DNA from: Nageia nagi
Taxonomy: Eukaryota; Pinophyta
Assembly (NCBI GenBank): GCA_050084985.1
Contig: JBITNC010000001.1
Span: 215,326,001 to 215,390,000, forward strand
DNA length: 64,000 nucleotides
Direction of reading: 5' to 3'
Positions 20,348 through 33,371 of this stretch are shown piece by piece. Positions within the stretch are counted from its first letter, which is position 1; the number at the start of each line of letters is the position of its first letter. Below the pieces are notes generated by a model. The model saw only the letters and a program-made list of their open reading frames with translations, ran no database searches and had not been told where the DNA came from. The translations under genes were made by a program, and so were the position numbers.

Positions 20348-22714
20348 ATGCCTCCATGTAGACACTCCATTAGACGTTCTCGACCTATCCGAGAAGAGGT
20401 AGGGTTTTGTAATAACTTTCTTTTCTATTTTTTATTTATAATTTGTAATTTAACTATTTAATTTCAAAATTGAAACTATGAATGACATTTAAAAGTTATC
20501 TTGATCATTTCTATCAGATAAAATTTATAAATCATGCTTTTATTTATATTCTTTATGAAATTTTTTATAATTCGGCCTCGGTCACCGACCTAGGCCGAAC
20601 GAATGACAGAGTCACTAGCATTTGGAATGCGAACGTCAATGACTGAGTCTTACCTATTAGAAATGCCAATGTTTTAGTATGAAATGCCACATTATTATTA
20701 TTATTATTATTTAACTTGAACTTTTTATTATTACATAGGTTCGAGAGATTTTCTAGGTCTAGCTGATCATACTTTTTTTAGGTCAATTGGTTTTGGAGTG
20801 GGACCATACATGGGTCGCATTCATTGGAAGTATCCTTTATTAGCTGCATTGTTAGATAGATGGGACATAGTGACATGTACTTTTCATCTTCTGATAGGGG
20901 AGATGATTGTCATAGTGGAGGATATACATAGATTATATAGACTCCCTATTCATGGACAGAGGATTTTGCCTATGGTGGATAGAATAGGAGCTTTACCCAC
21001 TATTTCTTATTTGTATGGGGTTGCTTAGGTTGATACTATTGTTTATGAGATTATCTTAGGTGGCATCTGATATTACTAGTACTAGATGGAGGATCAGCAG
21101 GGGATGATCCATTTTTCATACTTGATGGGTTTAGTACAGTGTTATGCTCTCCCTAATACTAACAGTGGGAGGTTTCCATGGTCATTATTACTTATTATTG
21201 TAGATATGATATAGCATGGTATAGTGTATGCTTAGGCACCTACACTATTAGCTCAAATTTATAGGGAGCTATTCTTTTATTCTTAGGGGCATAGGGCCTC
21301 TTTATTAGTTATTATCACCTTGCAAGCATGGGCTTATGAGCATATAGCTATGGCTCATCCTCCAGGATTGCTGATGCCTAGGTTTGGTAGTCACTTGGAT
21401 TATGAGGCTAGCATATTTTGATGGTTTAATGATTTTTATATTCACCCATCGGATGGAGTTTGTCAATATGTGAGCTATTATCACCACCTAATTAGTCACT
21501 TGATTCCAGATCAAGTGAGATTCAGACCTTATCATTTGTATCCCATCTGGGGAGAGCTTACAGCTGAGCTTACTAGTATTTGATAGCCACATGTTTTGAG
21601 TGGTTGTCAAGCTAATATTTTGGAGAATTTTCATTTTGGGAGAGTGCATCGTTAGTTCAGCCTAGTTCAGGATGTACCTACCCCATCAGTGCCATATTAG
21701 TGTGAGGGCACTATCTTAGTAGATGGTGTACAACCATTGGTTTATATAGAGCCTGATCCTACTTAGGAGGAGTTATCATTGGAAAATGATATCAAGGAGG
21801 ATAACATTGGGGTGTTTGAGGCATTTAGGGCCTAGTGGGAGGAGGGAGATGATGGCCTAGAGGGTGAATTGGAGGGTTAATGCATTCATCGGTGCATCGA
21901 TGTTGTTGAGGAGTTGGGCATAGTAGTAGGAGGGAAAGAGGTAGGTGAGGAGCCTATAAGAGTGGAGGCTGCAAGAGAGGAGGCTACCAGTGAGGAGGTC
22001 ATGGTAGATGCTCCTAAGAATTTAGCTCCTAAGGAGGAGAATACAAGTGTAGGTGAGGAGAGAGCTACCCTAGAGGTTGCATGCAGAGTCAAGGAGGCTC
22101 CTACTACATAGGTTCCTAGCATTAATACTTTGCTAGGAGATATTTATGAGCTGAGATACCAATTGGCATAGGCCAACTCATGCATGTATAGGTATAGGGA
22201 TAAGTGAGATATATATAAATAGGAGAGAGATGAGGCTCATTCCTCTTTACAGGGAGCTCAGGCTCATCAGTTAGGAGTAGCATCTACTTCTGAAGGTGGT
22301 CCTTTAGTTTTTAGTCATGGCATTTGTCAGTAACAAGATTTTTATAGTGGTATAGTAAAGACATGGTTGATAGGTGTTCTAGCTTTTACTCTAGGGGATC
22401 ACTATCCTATACCTCCAGATAGTTATATGTTGATAGATATCTTAGCATATTAGACAAGCAGTAGTGCATAGGGCATAGTTGGATCTCTAGGTAGGACTCA
22501 GAGGTCATAAGGTTTTCCTAGAAGGAGTGGTACACCCTAGGCATCTCCCTTAGGTGCTATTGGTTCTTCCAAGTTATGAGGAGCTTAGCATCCAGGTAGT
22601 CCTATAGGATCTGTAGGCACTACTCCTCCAAGTCAGGGTATCAGAGAGACTAGTAGATGATGGAGGTGACTGAGTAGTCCTAACAGACCAGGCAATGGTT
22701 GGGGTAGTCCTTAA
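20348..22714 (+). pseudogene. Antisense PMD gene of element D (decayed)
   Basis: Plus-strand gene in a minus-strand element, adjacent to its 3' LTR. Tentative exon 1 (20348-20398, ATG to GAG|GTAGGG), a ~340-bp intron (acceptor ACATAG at 20738) and a long exon 2 to a TAA at 22712-22714. PMD motifs: AALLDRWD, VEDIHRLYRLPIHG, LQAWAYEHIA and a WGEL segment. An acidic stretch, a coiled-coil-like segment (about 22130-22260) and a Gly/Ser/Pro-rich tail follow, the same order as in element A. About 26 in-frame stops are present, some 18 of them TAG. The phase at the exon 1-exon 2 junction does not work as read, so the splice or a nearby base is uncertain. Sequence identity to A's PMD is modest, so these are different lineages. 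Confidence 0.8.
20575..20690 (+). repeat. Motif copies inside the intron of D's PMD gene
   Basis: GTCACCGACC, GTCACTAGCATTTGGAATGC, ACGTCAATGA and GAAATGCCAATG are copies or reverse copies of D's 20-21-bp motif. The placement parallels the dyads in intron 1 of A's PMD gene. Confidence 0.5.
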
Positions 22715-25049
22715 GGATACCATTTTTCATGATGTTATTTTTTTATATGCTCATGAGGTTATTGGACCCTTGTAGTTTTATTTTATGATTCATGATGTTA
22801 TGATGACCTTTTGATGGACTGTTATGATGTATATATAGATAGGTAGATCTTTGATATTTATGGTACTTGTATGATTTTTGATACATGAGTTTTCATTCTA
22901 TATATAGATTTATGATAAAATAGGTATGATGTGATGTTATGTAGATCATAATTATATTTTAATTACTTGATTATGAATAGATGTTAATGATAGATGTAAT
23001 TTTCAAAATGTATGATGCATAGATATAATTGTGGAATGTATGATGTATAATGATGAAATATATAACATATATCAACAAATTAGTTTGATGATGTTACTAA
23101 TCTCAAAATTAATTTGGTAATAAGTATGATTATAGTTGCTATAAAAAATAAATCTAATTTATAATTTTAATAATTTAAGTTACTTTGAGGACATATTTTT
23201 ATTATATTTTTTGCGGAATCAGATGCATCATCTTCCATACTTGGCAATTTTACAATAAACTTCTTGACATGACAAACTAGTGACTTATGGATGTATATGA
23301 ACATTAACTTTATCTTGGTTGGGGGAATAATAAATAATCATTCTTATCCTTTCCAAAGAAAATCAATTTTAATAATTTTCAAAGGTAATAAATAATAGTA
23401 GAAATGGCTTGACAAAATGATACAAATGACTCTAAGCACAAACAAATTACAAACTATGACAAAAGATTAGGTGATTTTGGAGGATTATGAACATTAACTT
23501 TATCTTGATTAGGGGAACAATAAATAATCATTCTTATCCTTTCCAAATAAAAGCAATTTTAATAATGTTCAACGGTAATGATATTTTCAAAAGGAATGGG
23601 TTTAACAAAATGACACAAATGATTTTAAACACAAACAAAATACAAATTATGACAAAAGATTAGGTAATTTTGGATTAATAACCAAGTTATTATAACATCT
23701 ACCTTATCTTTCTTTATCTCAAGATTTAACAACCTAAGATGATATCAAACAATATCATTATATGTTGATAAAAAATCTATAAACTCCAGTGTGTGTAGTG
23801 AGATTCATTTCCCTTCTTAGATCATTTGAGATGAAATATCCTAGAGACATTAATAAGCTAGTCTATCCATATGAAATGTATAGAGGTCCATAGGAAAGAA
23901 GGTCGCTAACCAAAATGGACATATTGCCACTCGTAAGGTATGCCTCATTTCCAGATAGGCATCCATAGCCCTGATGAGGATTAACCCCTCGATCTCACTA
24001 CAACCTTGCTCTACTGCCAGTCAAACATCCATAGCCCCGGTAGAGGATATTGTAATCACCCAAGAATCATTGATATAATGTAGTGATTTTTTTTTTTTAA
24101 CTATCAAATGATTCTTGGGTTCGAGATGAAGCAAATAATAGGATAGACACATAACTTTCACTCTTAATATCCCTTCGAATGATTTCATTCAAATTCTCTT
24201 AGAATTTTTTAATATTGTAAGTGTTTGGATTTTATGGATTTTCCTTCAAACACAAACTTTATGTTTTTCTATCATCTATGGTATATCATTTCTTTATGAA
24301 AGAGAAGACAAAGTGAATGTAGTGATAATAAGGAAATTATTCTAATATGACCCTTTCACACATTACACATTTACTAGATAATCACCTTTACAATGACATG
24401 CAACATATATTTACGTCATACAAGGGCAGGGCACCAAATTGCCAAGTGACCTCTAGATGTTTCCATCTAGGTAGATTTTATAATTTTATAATTTTTATGT
24501 GTTTTATAGTTTTCAATTTTTTTAGGATTTTATAATTTTAATTTTTTAGGATTTTATCATTTTTTCTAGGGAATCTATTCATGACGCATTCAAATCGAGT
24601 TTGAACTACCTTAGGATTAAATGAACAATGTGTTGAACTAAACAAAAAACTAAAATCTAATACCACTTGATTATGATATATTTCTGGAACACAATAATCT
24701 AAGTGTTCAAATGTTATAGTTTGTGTGATAGAGATGATTTGTTCTTGATGTTTTAAAGTCAGGTTGTGAGTATAATCAACTATTATTTTGGGCTTTTCTA
24801 TAGGTCACAGAAGATAGAAATATATCATTAAATCATATTCTGAGTTAGGAGAACATCATAACTCAAATGTGTTGATACAAATAATAACTTGATATCCATT
24901 TATTTTGACATCCCAACTGTAAGATTCATGTGCATCATAGAACATCAAGGCCATTTTTTGTTATATTTCAAGAGGCATGGAAAAGATATTTGAATACAAA
25001 GGAGTAGGAATGTTACAAATAACTTTCATAAAGATATCTTTGTCATACC
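22715..25049. other. AT-rich spacer of element D with a 190-bp tandem duplication
   Basis: No coding motif seen. Two units of about 190 bp start at 23301 and 23491 (ACATTAACTTTATCTTG...). It also holds low-complexity TTTTAGGATTTTAT repeats near 24480-24560. It ends at TSD ATACC of element E (25045-25049). Confidence 0.6.
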
Positions 25050-26627
25050 TATATATTCATACATAATAACTTATTTATTTAGAGCCTCAATGTACTTTAC
25101 TTGCAACTATGAGTTCATTTTAAGATCTTTGGAAGTTTTGGAACAAATAAAGTGGACCGGATAAAATGATGATGTCACGAAAGATAGTCACGTTTTGGTG
25201 AAGACCGGGTTCCGGAGATGATGAGGTCAGCAGAGAGATAATTAAAAAGCTAGAGGTAGCAAAAGTAAAGCATTCTGGAATAAGATGATGATGTCATAGA
25301 AGAAAGAATAAAGCTCAGTTGTGGAAAAGATCAGGTTCCAGAGATGATGAGGTCAGCATAGAGATAATTGAAAAGCCAGAGGTAGCAGAAGTAAAGCATT
25401 CTAGAATAAGATGATGACATCATAGAAGAAAGAATAAAGCTCAGTTGTGGAAAAGATTGGGTTCTGGAGATGATGAGGTCAGCACAGAGATAATTGAAAA
25501 GCTAGAGGTAGCAGAAGTAAAGCATTTTGGAATAAGATGATGATGTCATAGAAGAAAGAATAAAGCTCAGTTGTGGAAAAGACTAGGTTCTGGAGATGAT
25601 GAGGTCAGCATAGGGATAATTGAAAAGCTAGAGGTAGTGGAAGTAAAGCGTTCCAGAATAAGATGATGACATCATAGAAGAAAGAATAAAGCTTAGTTGT
25701 GGAAAAGACCAAGTTCCAGAGATGATGAGGTTAGCAAAGAGATAATTAAAAAGCTAGAGGCAACGGAAGTAAAGCATTCTGAAAGAAGATGATGATGTCA
25801 TAGAAGATAAGATGGTCACATTTTGGCAAAGACCAAGTTTCAAAGATGATGAGGTCAGCAAGGGGTGATCAAAAGGCCTGAAGTTAGTGAATAAAGTTTT
25901 TTGAAATAACGATGTCACAAAGAAAGGATAATTGTAGTTCTAGAAGTAGTTACCTTCCACGACATTCTCAGTTTTGTAACTGTCAGACAAATGGCATGTA
26001 TGTATGATGATAGTTAGAAGTGGCCAGAATCTTGAGGCCATTTTGTAAACCGTTCTATTTTCATTTTCTTATAACTATTATTTCTTCAATATAAGTATAT
26101 GAAAATAAAGTGAAAGATGGGTTGGAAGCCTAGTATTGCTCTTTACATTTGTTCTCAAAGACCTATAGTTTTTATCAGTAATATGATACCATCTTGACCT
26201 TTCTTATCTAGCACTCATAATTGTCATTCTTAATTTGGTTACATCGTGGTAGCTTGGCTTGTTTTCTGAATGGTAATCATGAGTTGCTAGTAAAACTGTG
26301 TCTGCTACATGGTAGAGTAAAGCTGGGAAACTATTAGAGAGTGAGAGCTTGTACCATAGCTGCTACACTAGATTCAGACCAAGGTTTCACACACTATGAA
26401 AGCCCACGCTGAACTAGTGATCCTCCTTTGCTTTCTCTCTTGTTACCCTAAACCTTTGCTTAAATTCCTCGCACTCTACTCTTTTATTTTTCTTTCCTGC
26501 TACTTTTCCTATACCCAATGTATAAGGAACCAGCCTTCTCTGGAGATTAGACTATCACATAGTCTATTCTTGATTTACTCTGGTTAAGATTATTCATGGT
26601 GCATATATTACACAATCCTAATCAACA
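25050..26627 (+). repeat. Element E 5' LTR
   Basis: 1,578 bp. Starts TATATATTC (TG changed to TA; the other LTR has TGTATATTC) and ends ATCAACA. Contains six tandem units of 126 bp. Confidence 0.92.
25165..25865 (+). repeat. 126-bp tandem array in the E LTR
   Basis: The landmark GATGATGAGGTCAGC occurs at 25217, 25343, 25469, 25595, 25721 and 25845, i.e. every 126 bp (last 124). The right LTR has the same array from 33627. Units contain repeated GATGATGTCATAGAAG, rich in TGATG and TGACG-like steps. Confidence 0.9.
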
Positions 26628-26638
26628 GTATTTCTTTT

Positions 26639-26658
26639 TGGCATGCCCAGTGGGACAC
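26639..26658 (+). other. Element E primer-binding site
   Basis: TGGCATGCCCAGTGGGACAC, 11 bases after the LTR end. It starts with TGG and resembles the TGGCACGCCCGGTGGGAC type seen in other plant gypsy elements. The tRNA was not assigned. Confidence 0.6.
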
Positions 26659-26775
26659 AAAGAAACTTATTGGTGACTCTGCTGAAGCACTATCTTGATA
26701 TGTATTAAAGCAAATTATTTGTAAATATCATATGTGCTTTTGAACCTGTCATTTTTCTTTTGCAACCTATAGTCT

Positions 26776-28389
26776 ATGTGGACTAGATCTAAAACTAGAG
26801 CAGCAAAAGAAGCATCGGATTTTAGAACGTTAGATACTCCTAAGAGAAAGACCCTGATCAAGTCCAAGTCTCTGAATAGTATCAGCTCTCTAAAATCCTT
26901 TATCAAGCCAGAATCATCCAATCTTCACACTAGAAATACCTCTCCTAAAATGGCTAATCTAGTTCAGAATATTTATCCGAAATGGGATAATGGAGTACCA
27001 ATGGCCCTGGTGGTGTTGCATGACATCCTAGCAAACATTTTCAAAACCCTTCTGGAGTTTGATGCAACTACAGAGAAAATAGCTTATGAACATTATGTTG
27101 ATGTAGCTGGCCTAGCTAAGATTCATAATATCCAACATGAAGATGTCATGGTGAGATTACTGGCTCAATCCTTCAAAGTAAAGGTCCTAGATTGGTACAG
27201 GGGCCTTCCTAATGGATCTATAACCACTTGGGCTCAACTGGTAGAGCCCTTTATCTTGGAATTTAATGAATTAGGAGATCCTTTTTCTTTGTTAACACAA
27301 TTCACTTCAATCAAAAGATATGAGCAAGAAAATATCTTAGATTTCAACATTAGATTCCAAAAAACTTGGATGAGAGTACCCATGTCAGTCAGGCCTCAGC
27401 AATTTCAAGCCCTAATGTATTACCTGAGGGCCTTTCCTCTGGATCTCTCTCTACAAATCCAAAATTCCAAAGTGAATACTTTCCCTGAGGTCTATAGATA
27501 AGCAGTGTATGCTAAATCCTATCTTATTGCAGTTGGAAAATTACCAAGTCGCATGCCAATGCCTTATTTTCTAGTAACCACTCAATAGCAAATTTTAAGA
27601 CCTCAAGCAATTAGTTTGGCTCCACCACTAGCTAGCATCCCCGCTCATGTTCAATAGTGGCCATCACCCTTGCCAGTCCCTAGAGCTCCCTTGGCTTTAC
27701 CAGCCCCTTATTAGCCTAACATGAATCAAGGGGTAGCTTCATCGTCAGAGATTCAGGAACTCTAAAACTTGTGTAGAAATATGGCAAACCAGATTACCAT
27801 TCTAAGTAGATAAAACAATGCAAGAAGATATCCTTATCCTGCTATAGAAAAAGCTTAGCATGTGTTAAATGAGAATGTAGGCCAAGCTTCCTCTTTCAGG
27901 TCAACCACTGGTTTGTGTTTAGCCTACAATGATGCTCATGAATAAACCACATGCCCTGTTTATTAGTACCAAGAGTATCTATCAAGAAGTGGAGGTATTC
28001 CTCTACCTGGTGTAGCTAATGATGTGAACCAAGATGTAAACCTAATGAATTTTGCACTGGTAGATATAGGAGTTTTTGATGTGGAAACAAGATCAGGAAA
28101 AAGACCCCTAGTCTCTAGCATTCCAGAAAAAAAGGTTGAACCCCAAAAGAGTTCTGGAGTAGTGTTTCCTAAAAGGCAAGATACCGTTCCTGGTTCTAAG
28201 GAAAAGATCCTGGAATAGGAAATGGTTTCCCAAAAATTCCTATTTCTAGAAACCAAACCGACACCCAAAACTGGTGATCAAAATCTCTAGAGGTTAAGGT
28301 TCCCTTCATTTACCAAGCACCAGAGAAAAGATGATACTCTACAGCTTCAGGAAAAATTTACTGATAGATTCAAAAACAAAAATGGTGAA
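26776..28389 (+). pseudogene. gag: Gag of element E
   Basis: ATG at 26776. The N-terminus is basic (MWTRSKTRAAK). Residues ~70-240 carry the gag core with VLDWYRGLPNGSITTWAQL. The frame stays open to 27501, then shows stops (TAG and TAA) through a proline-rich stretch. No zinc knuckle was recognised. Confidence 0.8.
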
Positions 28390-29223
28390 CCTCTGGCTAT
28401 CCTAGAGTTCAACATTATGGTAGAACTAAAGAGAACTCCAGTGAGAGTGTCCTTGTTTGAAGCTCTAAAACTTCTCGAACAAATTGATTTACTGAAAACA
28501 TCCCTTGTAGCCTTGAATGAAGGAATGGAAAGAGTGCTTAATCTTTTTGAAATAGCAAAATATCTGGGGATGGGAAAGAACAAACCTCCAGCCTTTTACA
28601 TGACTTTGGAAATTGAGGGATATGTACTCCATAATTGTTTAGTTGATTCTAGGGCAGCTACTACTGTGATGCCTAAAGCAGTGTGCGATGTGATGGGGTT
28701 GCCTATGACAAGAACATCCACCAGAGTATTACAACTGGATTCCACACCTGTCAAAATAGTAGGGGTAATCAAGGATGTGGTCCTGAAAATACATAAGTGT
28801 CCCTCTGTAGTTATTATCCAGGAGGTTGTAGTTGTTGAGCTGCCCCCTTTGTTCGGGCTATGTCTGTCTAGAGAGTGTACAGCTAAGATAGGGGGTTATC
28901 TAGTGATGGACTATACTCATTATTTGATCCCTTGTGGGAATAAGAGGGTAAGACTGAATAATGAGGAAATTTCTGAGTTTCATGTAGAGAAAAAGGAGGA
29001 GGTTTGTGCTATCTTTGGTGAATTGGAAGAATTAGATGAATTGCTGGAAGGACTACGAACTGAAGACCCTTATAGTATGAACATGCTCAACACTATCTAC
29101 GACATGGAATTTGGGAATTATTGTTTAATAGAACTGGAATCTTTCATCCTAGAACTCACAAGGGAAAATTTTAGAAGAAATGAAATAGTAAAAGATGGTT
29201 TGATGGCTGTAAAGTCACCCTAG
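28390..29223 (+). pseudogene. Aspartic protease of element E
   Basis: In the same frame as gag, open from 28417 to 29223. CLVDSRAATTVMP is the retropepsin active site with Gly replaced by Arg (family form DSGA), which should abolish activity. The downstream YLVMDYTHYLIPCG region is typical of the gag-pol linker. The frame ends exactly where the INT fragment begins in another frame. Confidence 0.75.
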
Positions 29224-29444
29224 AAAATTTTAATGAGGGAGATCTGTTATTAAAATGGGATGAGGACAGAGCTAAGGCAGGGAAACATAAAAAGATTGAG
29301 TCCTTATGGTCCAGACCTTACATGATAGCTAGATGCGTAGGAAAAAACTCATTTGAAATAGTGAAATTGAACGGGTGGCGGTTTCCAATCTTGGTAAATG
29401 GGTAGCATTTAAAGCGCTATAAACCCACATGTACGGGAGATTGA
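29223..29444 (+). pseudogene. Integrase C-terminal remnant of element E
   Basis: About 73 codons: GDLLLKWDEDRA, SLWSRPYMIARCVGKNSFEIV and HLKRYKP match the C-terminal end of plant gypsy integrases. Its position directly after protease shows a deletion of RT, RNase H and the INT core. One TAG interrupts it. 29445-29863 beyond it is non-coding. Confidence 0.78.
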
Positions 29445-29863
29445 TCCAACCAAAAAAAAAAGATATGATTTTGTACATATTGTAAATAGCGTGTCATGTG
29501 CATTTATTTTAAGCAAGTGTGATTGTTGTTAGTCACTTAATAGCAATGAAATATTAATGGGAATAACACATTTGCACCGACAGAATGGGAATTTCTGAGA
29601 AAATTGGTAGAATCAAATCTCGAGATGGCCAAGAAAATCATGAAAAGATATATCGGTTATAAATGAAAGTACTGGTGGAGTTATTTCATGTGAGTAAAAG
29701 ACGGTGCATTAACTCTGGAAGCTAATTTTAAAAGGGCCAAAGGTGGTTCATTCCAAATTTACCCAGACTTCAAATTCACGAAAGAGCTAACGATCAAAAG
29801 GCTAGAAGCACAAAATATTACTGACAGTAATCAAAGTAAGTGGAGGATTTCAGAATATTGAGC

Positions 29864-32800
29864 ATGGCCCCCCCTCAAACCAAGGTCGCTAAAGGAGTCA
29901 TTGATTCAATGGAGCTATTGCAAGATACCAAAATAATGGCTCAGAACAAAAATCCTAAGGGCACAGCTAAAGGTAAGTGCCTGAATTTTAGTTTTAACCA
30001 TATTGCACATGCTCCCATGGGGTCGAGGCTAATGTATTTCATTCCACATAGATGTCTCCCAACCCCTGAGTTGGTAGAGTTAGTAAAAAAGGGGTTTGAT
30101 GCTACCTCGAGGACTGTCAAAAATCCTCTTGGTAAAGTAGTTCTCAGCTTGGACCCCCTTTCAATTGAAAAAGCTTTCAACCTACCGCCTCCTCAATCCA
30201 CTCCCATGGTAGTAAATTGGGATACAAGGCCAAGTGTTAATCTAAGAAAGAACCTTCTAATGTGGCTGAACAAGAATGCAGAGGGTGCAATGAGCTTCAA
30301 AGAAGTCCCCCAGTTAGAACTCTTGCTAGCCAACTTTAACACACATGCTTAGTTGTTACTATCCATGTTGTCAATTGCTGCAGGGGAGCAATTTGATAGA
30401 TACATTTCCCTTAGCAAGCTGACCATAGCGTATCTGATATCCCACCCAAGATCCCCCATTATTTATAATTGGTTAGTTGCCATTTCAAATGGAATCTCTG
30501 AGCAGCTACAAAGAATAGAGGAAGGTTCCCATTTTTCTTTCGTCTCATACCTTATTTGGTTATTCATTCATCAGAATTCAGATTATTTTTCTCAAATGAA
30601 CCTGAATAAGCAAAGTGAGGACGGGTCCCTCAAATCTATAGATAGATGGACTAAAGAAGTTAGAATGGGAGCTGATTATTACAATTTTGTGGAGCATTTT
30701 TTATTTCCAGTAATGAGTTTAATGGCTCTGGCAATCCCACGATTATCGGTAGCTTCCCAACTATACCTCAGGATGCCACATGGCGAGACAGGGGATTGGT
30801 TTTTTACTGAGGAGGGGACTTTCGTAAGGCTGTACGATTTTTTAGGGGCTCCATTTTTGCTACCTATTCATGTCACAGATTGGGTTTTTAGCATGGAGTT
30901 CACCATACATATGGACTACATAGATGCCAAGTACAGGATAGTAGCAAAGAAGAGAGTCACTTATAGCCTCCCACTTAGAGTCCACGATTTGGTGTTGCAG
31001 AGTAGGGGCAGAAATGAGGGTCTAGAACAAAAGCTTTTCGGACTAAGACTAAAAAAAATGAACCAATTTTTGTTGTATGACTCGAAGGATATTTTCAGTA
31101 AGAAATTGAGAAGCCAGCCTAATCCTCCAGGCTTCAAGGTAGATATAAGGTCGGAGCTCGAGCAGTGGAGAAATCCAGCAAGTGAAGATCAGGTGATGCC
31201 CCGAAACTTACTTTTAAAAGATTTACTACCTCCATGGATGAGCTTTTATGAGAAGAAGGTTAATTTCGACCCCAAGATGGACTCCATCTCAAAAGCATCC
31301 CTGACTACCCTGAGGAGACAGAAGTGGAGTGAAGAGAAAATTGCAGCATTTGTATGATACCAAGTTGAGTCTGGAAATAAGCTTACCCCTTTGGAGTCTG
31401 ATTTGGACAACAAATTTGAGGAGATGTGGTAGATTGAGCATCCTATTGATGTCTCATCAGATGATTCATTAGCAATTTTTGGGGAAGAGGAGTAGCAACA
31501 ACCATCAAAGGTAGATCAAGCCCCTATCTTCTGAAAGTAGGTTAGTGAAGAAACCAGAGAGACCATGCCTGAGACTTCCCAAGAAGTGGGAAAAAGGTCG
31601 AGGAAAGTCTATACAGCAAAGAGAAAAGCAGTAAAAGGTCCTCAATCACCAAGAAAAAAAAGGGAGGAGCTCCACTCCTACAGGTATGCTTTCTTCTCTT
31701 ATTCCTCCTCCTATCTCTGTTGTCTCTTCTGGTCCCTTGACAATCATTCTACCTCTAGCAGTCACCCCCATTTTCTCTTACTCACCTTCCATAGCTGTCA
31801 CTTCATCCCCACCATCACCAACCCTTCCACCACTTCCTAATTTGCCATCACCATTCACATGGCCTAAACCCACTTCCTCTTCATCGGTTCCCCTTATCAC
31901 TCCCCCCATCGGTGTCATCTTTGTACCATCTTCACCTCCATCATCCACTCCGGAGCCATCTATACCTGCAACACTTAGTAGCAGTGTCTCTATCCCTAAT
32001 CAAGCTAGCCCTGTTACATCGATTCAACAGGTGTTATCCTCTTCTGCACCAAAACTAAGCATGACCTCCCCATTCATTGCAATATCTGGTTAGTAAGTAT
32101 CGGTGAGTGGGATCATGGAGTAGTACAAACAATTGAAGCAGAATCAGGAAGCCTGGATGCAGAAGCAAATACAAAAAATCCCAGCACTTGATAATCTGGT
32201 GAGGCTCTAGACATCTATGGATGCCAAAAGTAGAGTTTTGGAAGTTGCTATCACCCAAGACCATCAAGAGGGGCAAAGTGATTTATCTACAATGAACACT
32301 CGAGTAAGGATAGACACCAAGAGCATATCCCGGAGTGATAAGAATGAGCTATTGCAAACTGTTGTGGACTTAAACATTTCTGAATTGACCAAATTAGAGG
32401 TCAAATATAATAAGCTCCAAAAGGCAAATGAAGTAATGAAACAACAATTAGAGTCTCAATGGCTAAAATTAAAAGTTGCAGACAATAGCATAGTTGCTCT
32501 CAGAGCAAGTTTAGCTACCACCCCGACTGCAGATAGCCTAACAAAGAAAGATGTGGTCATAGCATAGAAGGATATGGAAATTGCAACCAAAATAGCTAAA
32601 GTAGCAGCAAGAGAGACAATAATTAGTGATTTAAACACTGACATCGCACAGATGTGGCTGAATTCAAATTTCAATAAGGTGGACAGAGATTTTTTGATCA
32701 GAATAAAAGAAAAATTCTAGGAGCAATTATCTCCAAAGATCAAACAACTGATTCAACTCAGAGATCACATTGATCTATGTTTTTCAGAGTTGAAGAAATT

Positions 32801-33371
32801 AGAGGCAAGTGTCAGCCTCTATGAAAGCATTATCGACCCTATGGAGAATATAGCAAAGAGGGCAAAGAAAAAGTTGGTTGAAATTTCTGATGAGGAGCTT
32901 CACGCCCTAAATGTGGGAAATAGGGTTGAGTTGATCTCAGCGATTGACCACCCAGTCTGTGGGAAATGGGTGTGTCAAGAAATAAAAAATAATTTAATCA
33001 AGAAGTGGTAGGGGGTAGAAACCCAAAAAGCTGAAATAGCTAAATTATCTAAGGCAAGATTTCTGGGATTGTGGAAGGAAGATAGTTCACCCATCTTCGA
33101 GGCTGAAATTTTGAAATATATTCATGAAGATAGTCAAAAGATAGAGGATATAGATTTGTTATTGAATTCTTTTGATGCGTCAGCTTTGTTTGAATTTTTT
33201 GACCAATGTGCCAATAAAGGAGTGGTCCTATAGTGGATGTTGTACAAACACGGGCAAATCTCCTACGAAATTTTGAACAACACAGCTCTAGCCCAATCGA
33301 GAATAAAAGACTTCTCTGAAAATCATGCAAGTTGGGGTAAGGTTGTGCAATTTTTAGAGGTTCAGAAATAA
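29864..33371 (+). pseudogene. Extra sense-strand ORF of element E, unknown function (~1,170 codons)
   Basis: One reading frame from ATG 29864 to TAA 33369-33371, broken by about 12 stops (10 of them TAG) and one frameshift in an A run near 31652-31661. Residues ~1-500 look globular (YFIPHRCLPTPELVELV; FLGAPFLLPIHVTDW). Then comes a basic stretch (RKVYTAKRKAVK), ~130 residues rich in Pro/Ser/Thr, and a long Lys/Glu/Leu-rich coiled-coil-like region. It lies after INT, where many Tat/Ogre-type elements carry accessory ORFs. I do not recognise a family. It lacks the RWD..TFHLP and WAYEH motifs of the PMD genes. Confidence 0.7.

Noticed and set aside
20739-22714. Abundant in-frame TAG could mean UAG is read as an amino acid
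   Set aside because: The same genes also carry TGA, TAA and frameshifts, the young gag ORFs avoid internal TAG, and CAG-to-TAG decay explains the bias.
29864-31357. E's extra ORF as another PMD gene
   Set aside because: The RWD..TFHLP, LEDV and WAYEH motifs are absent and it is in the sense orientation.
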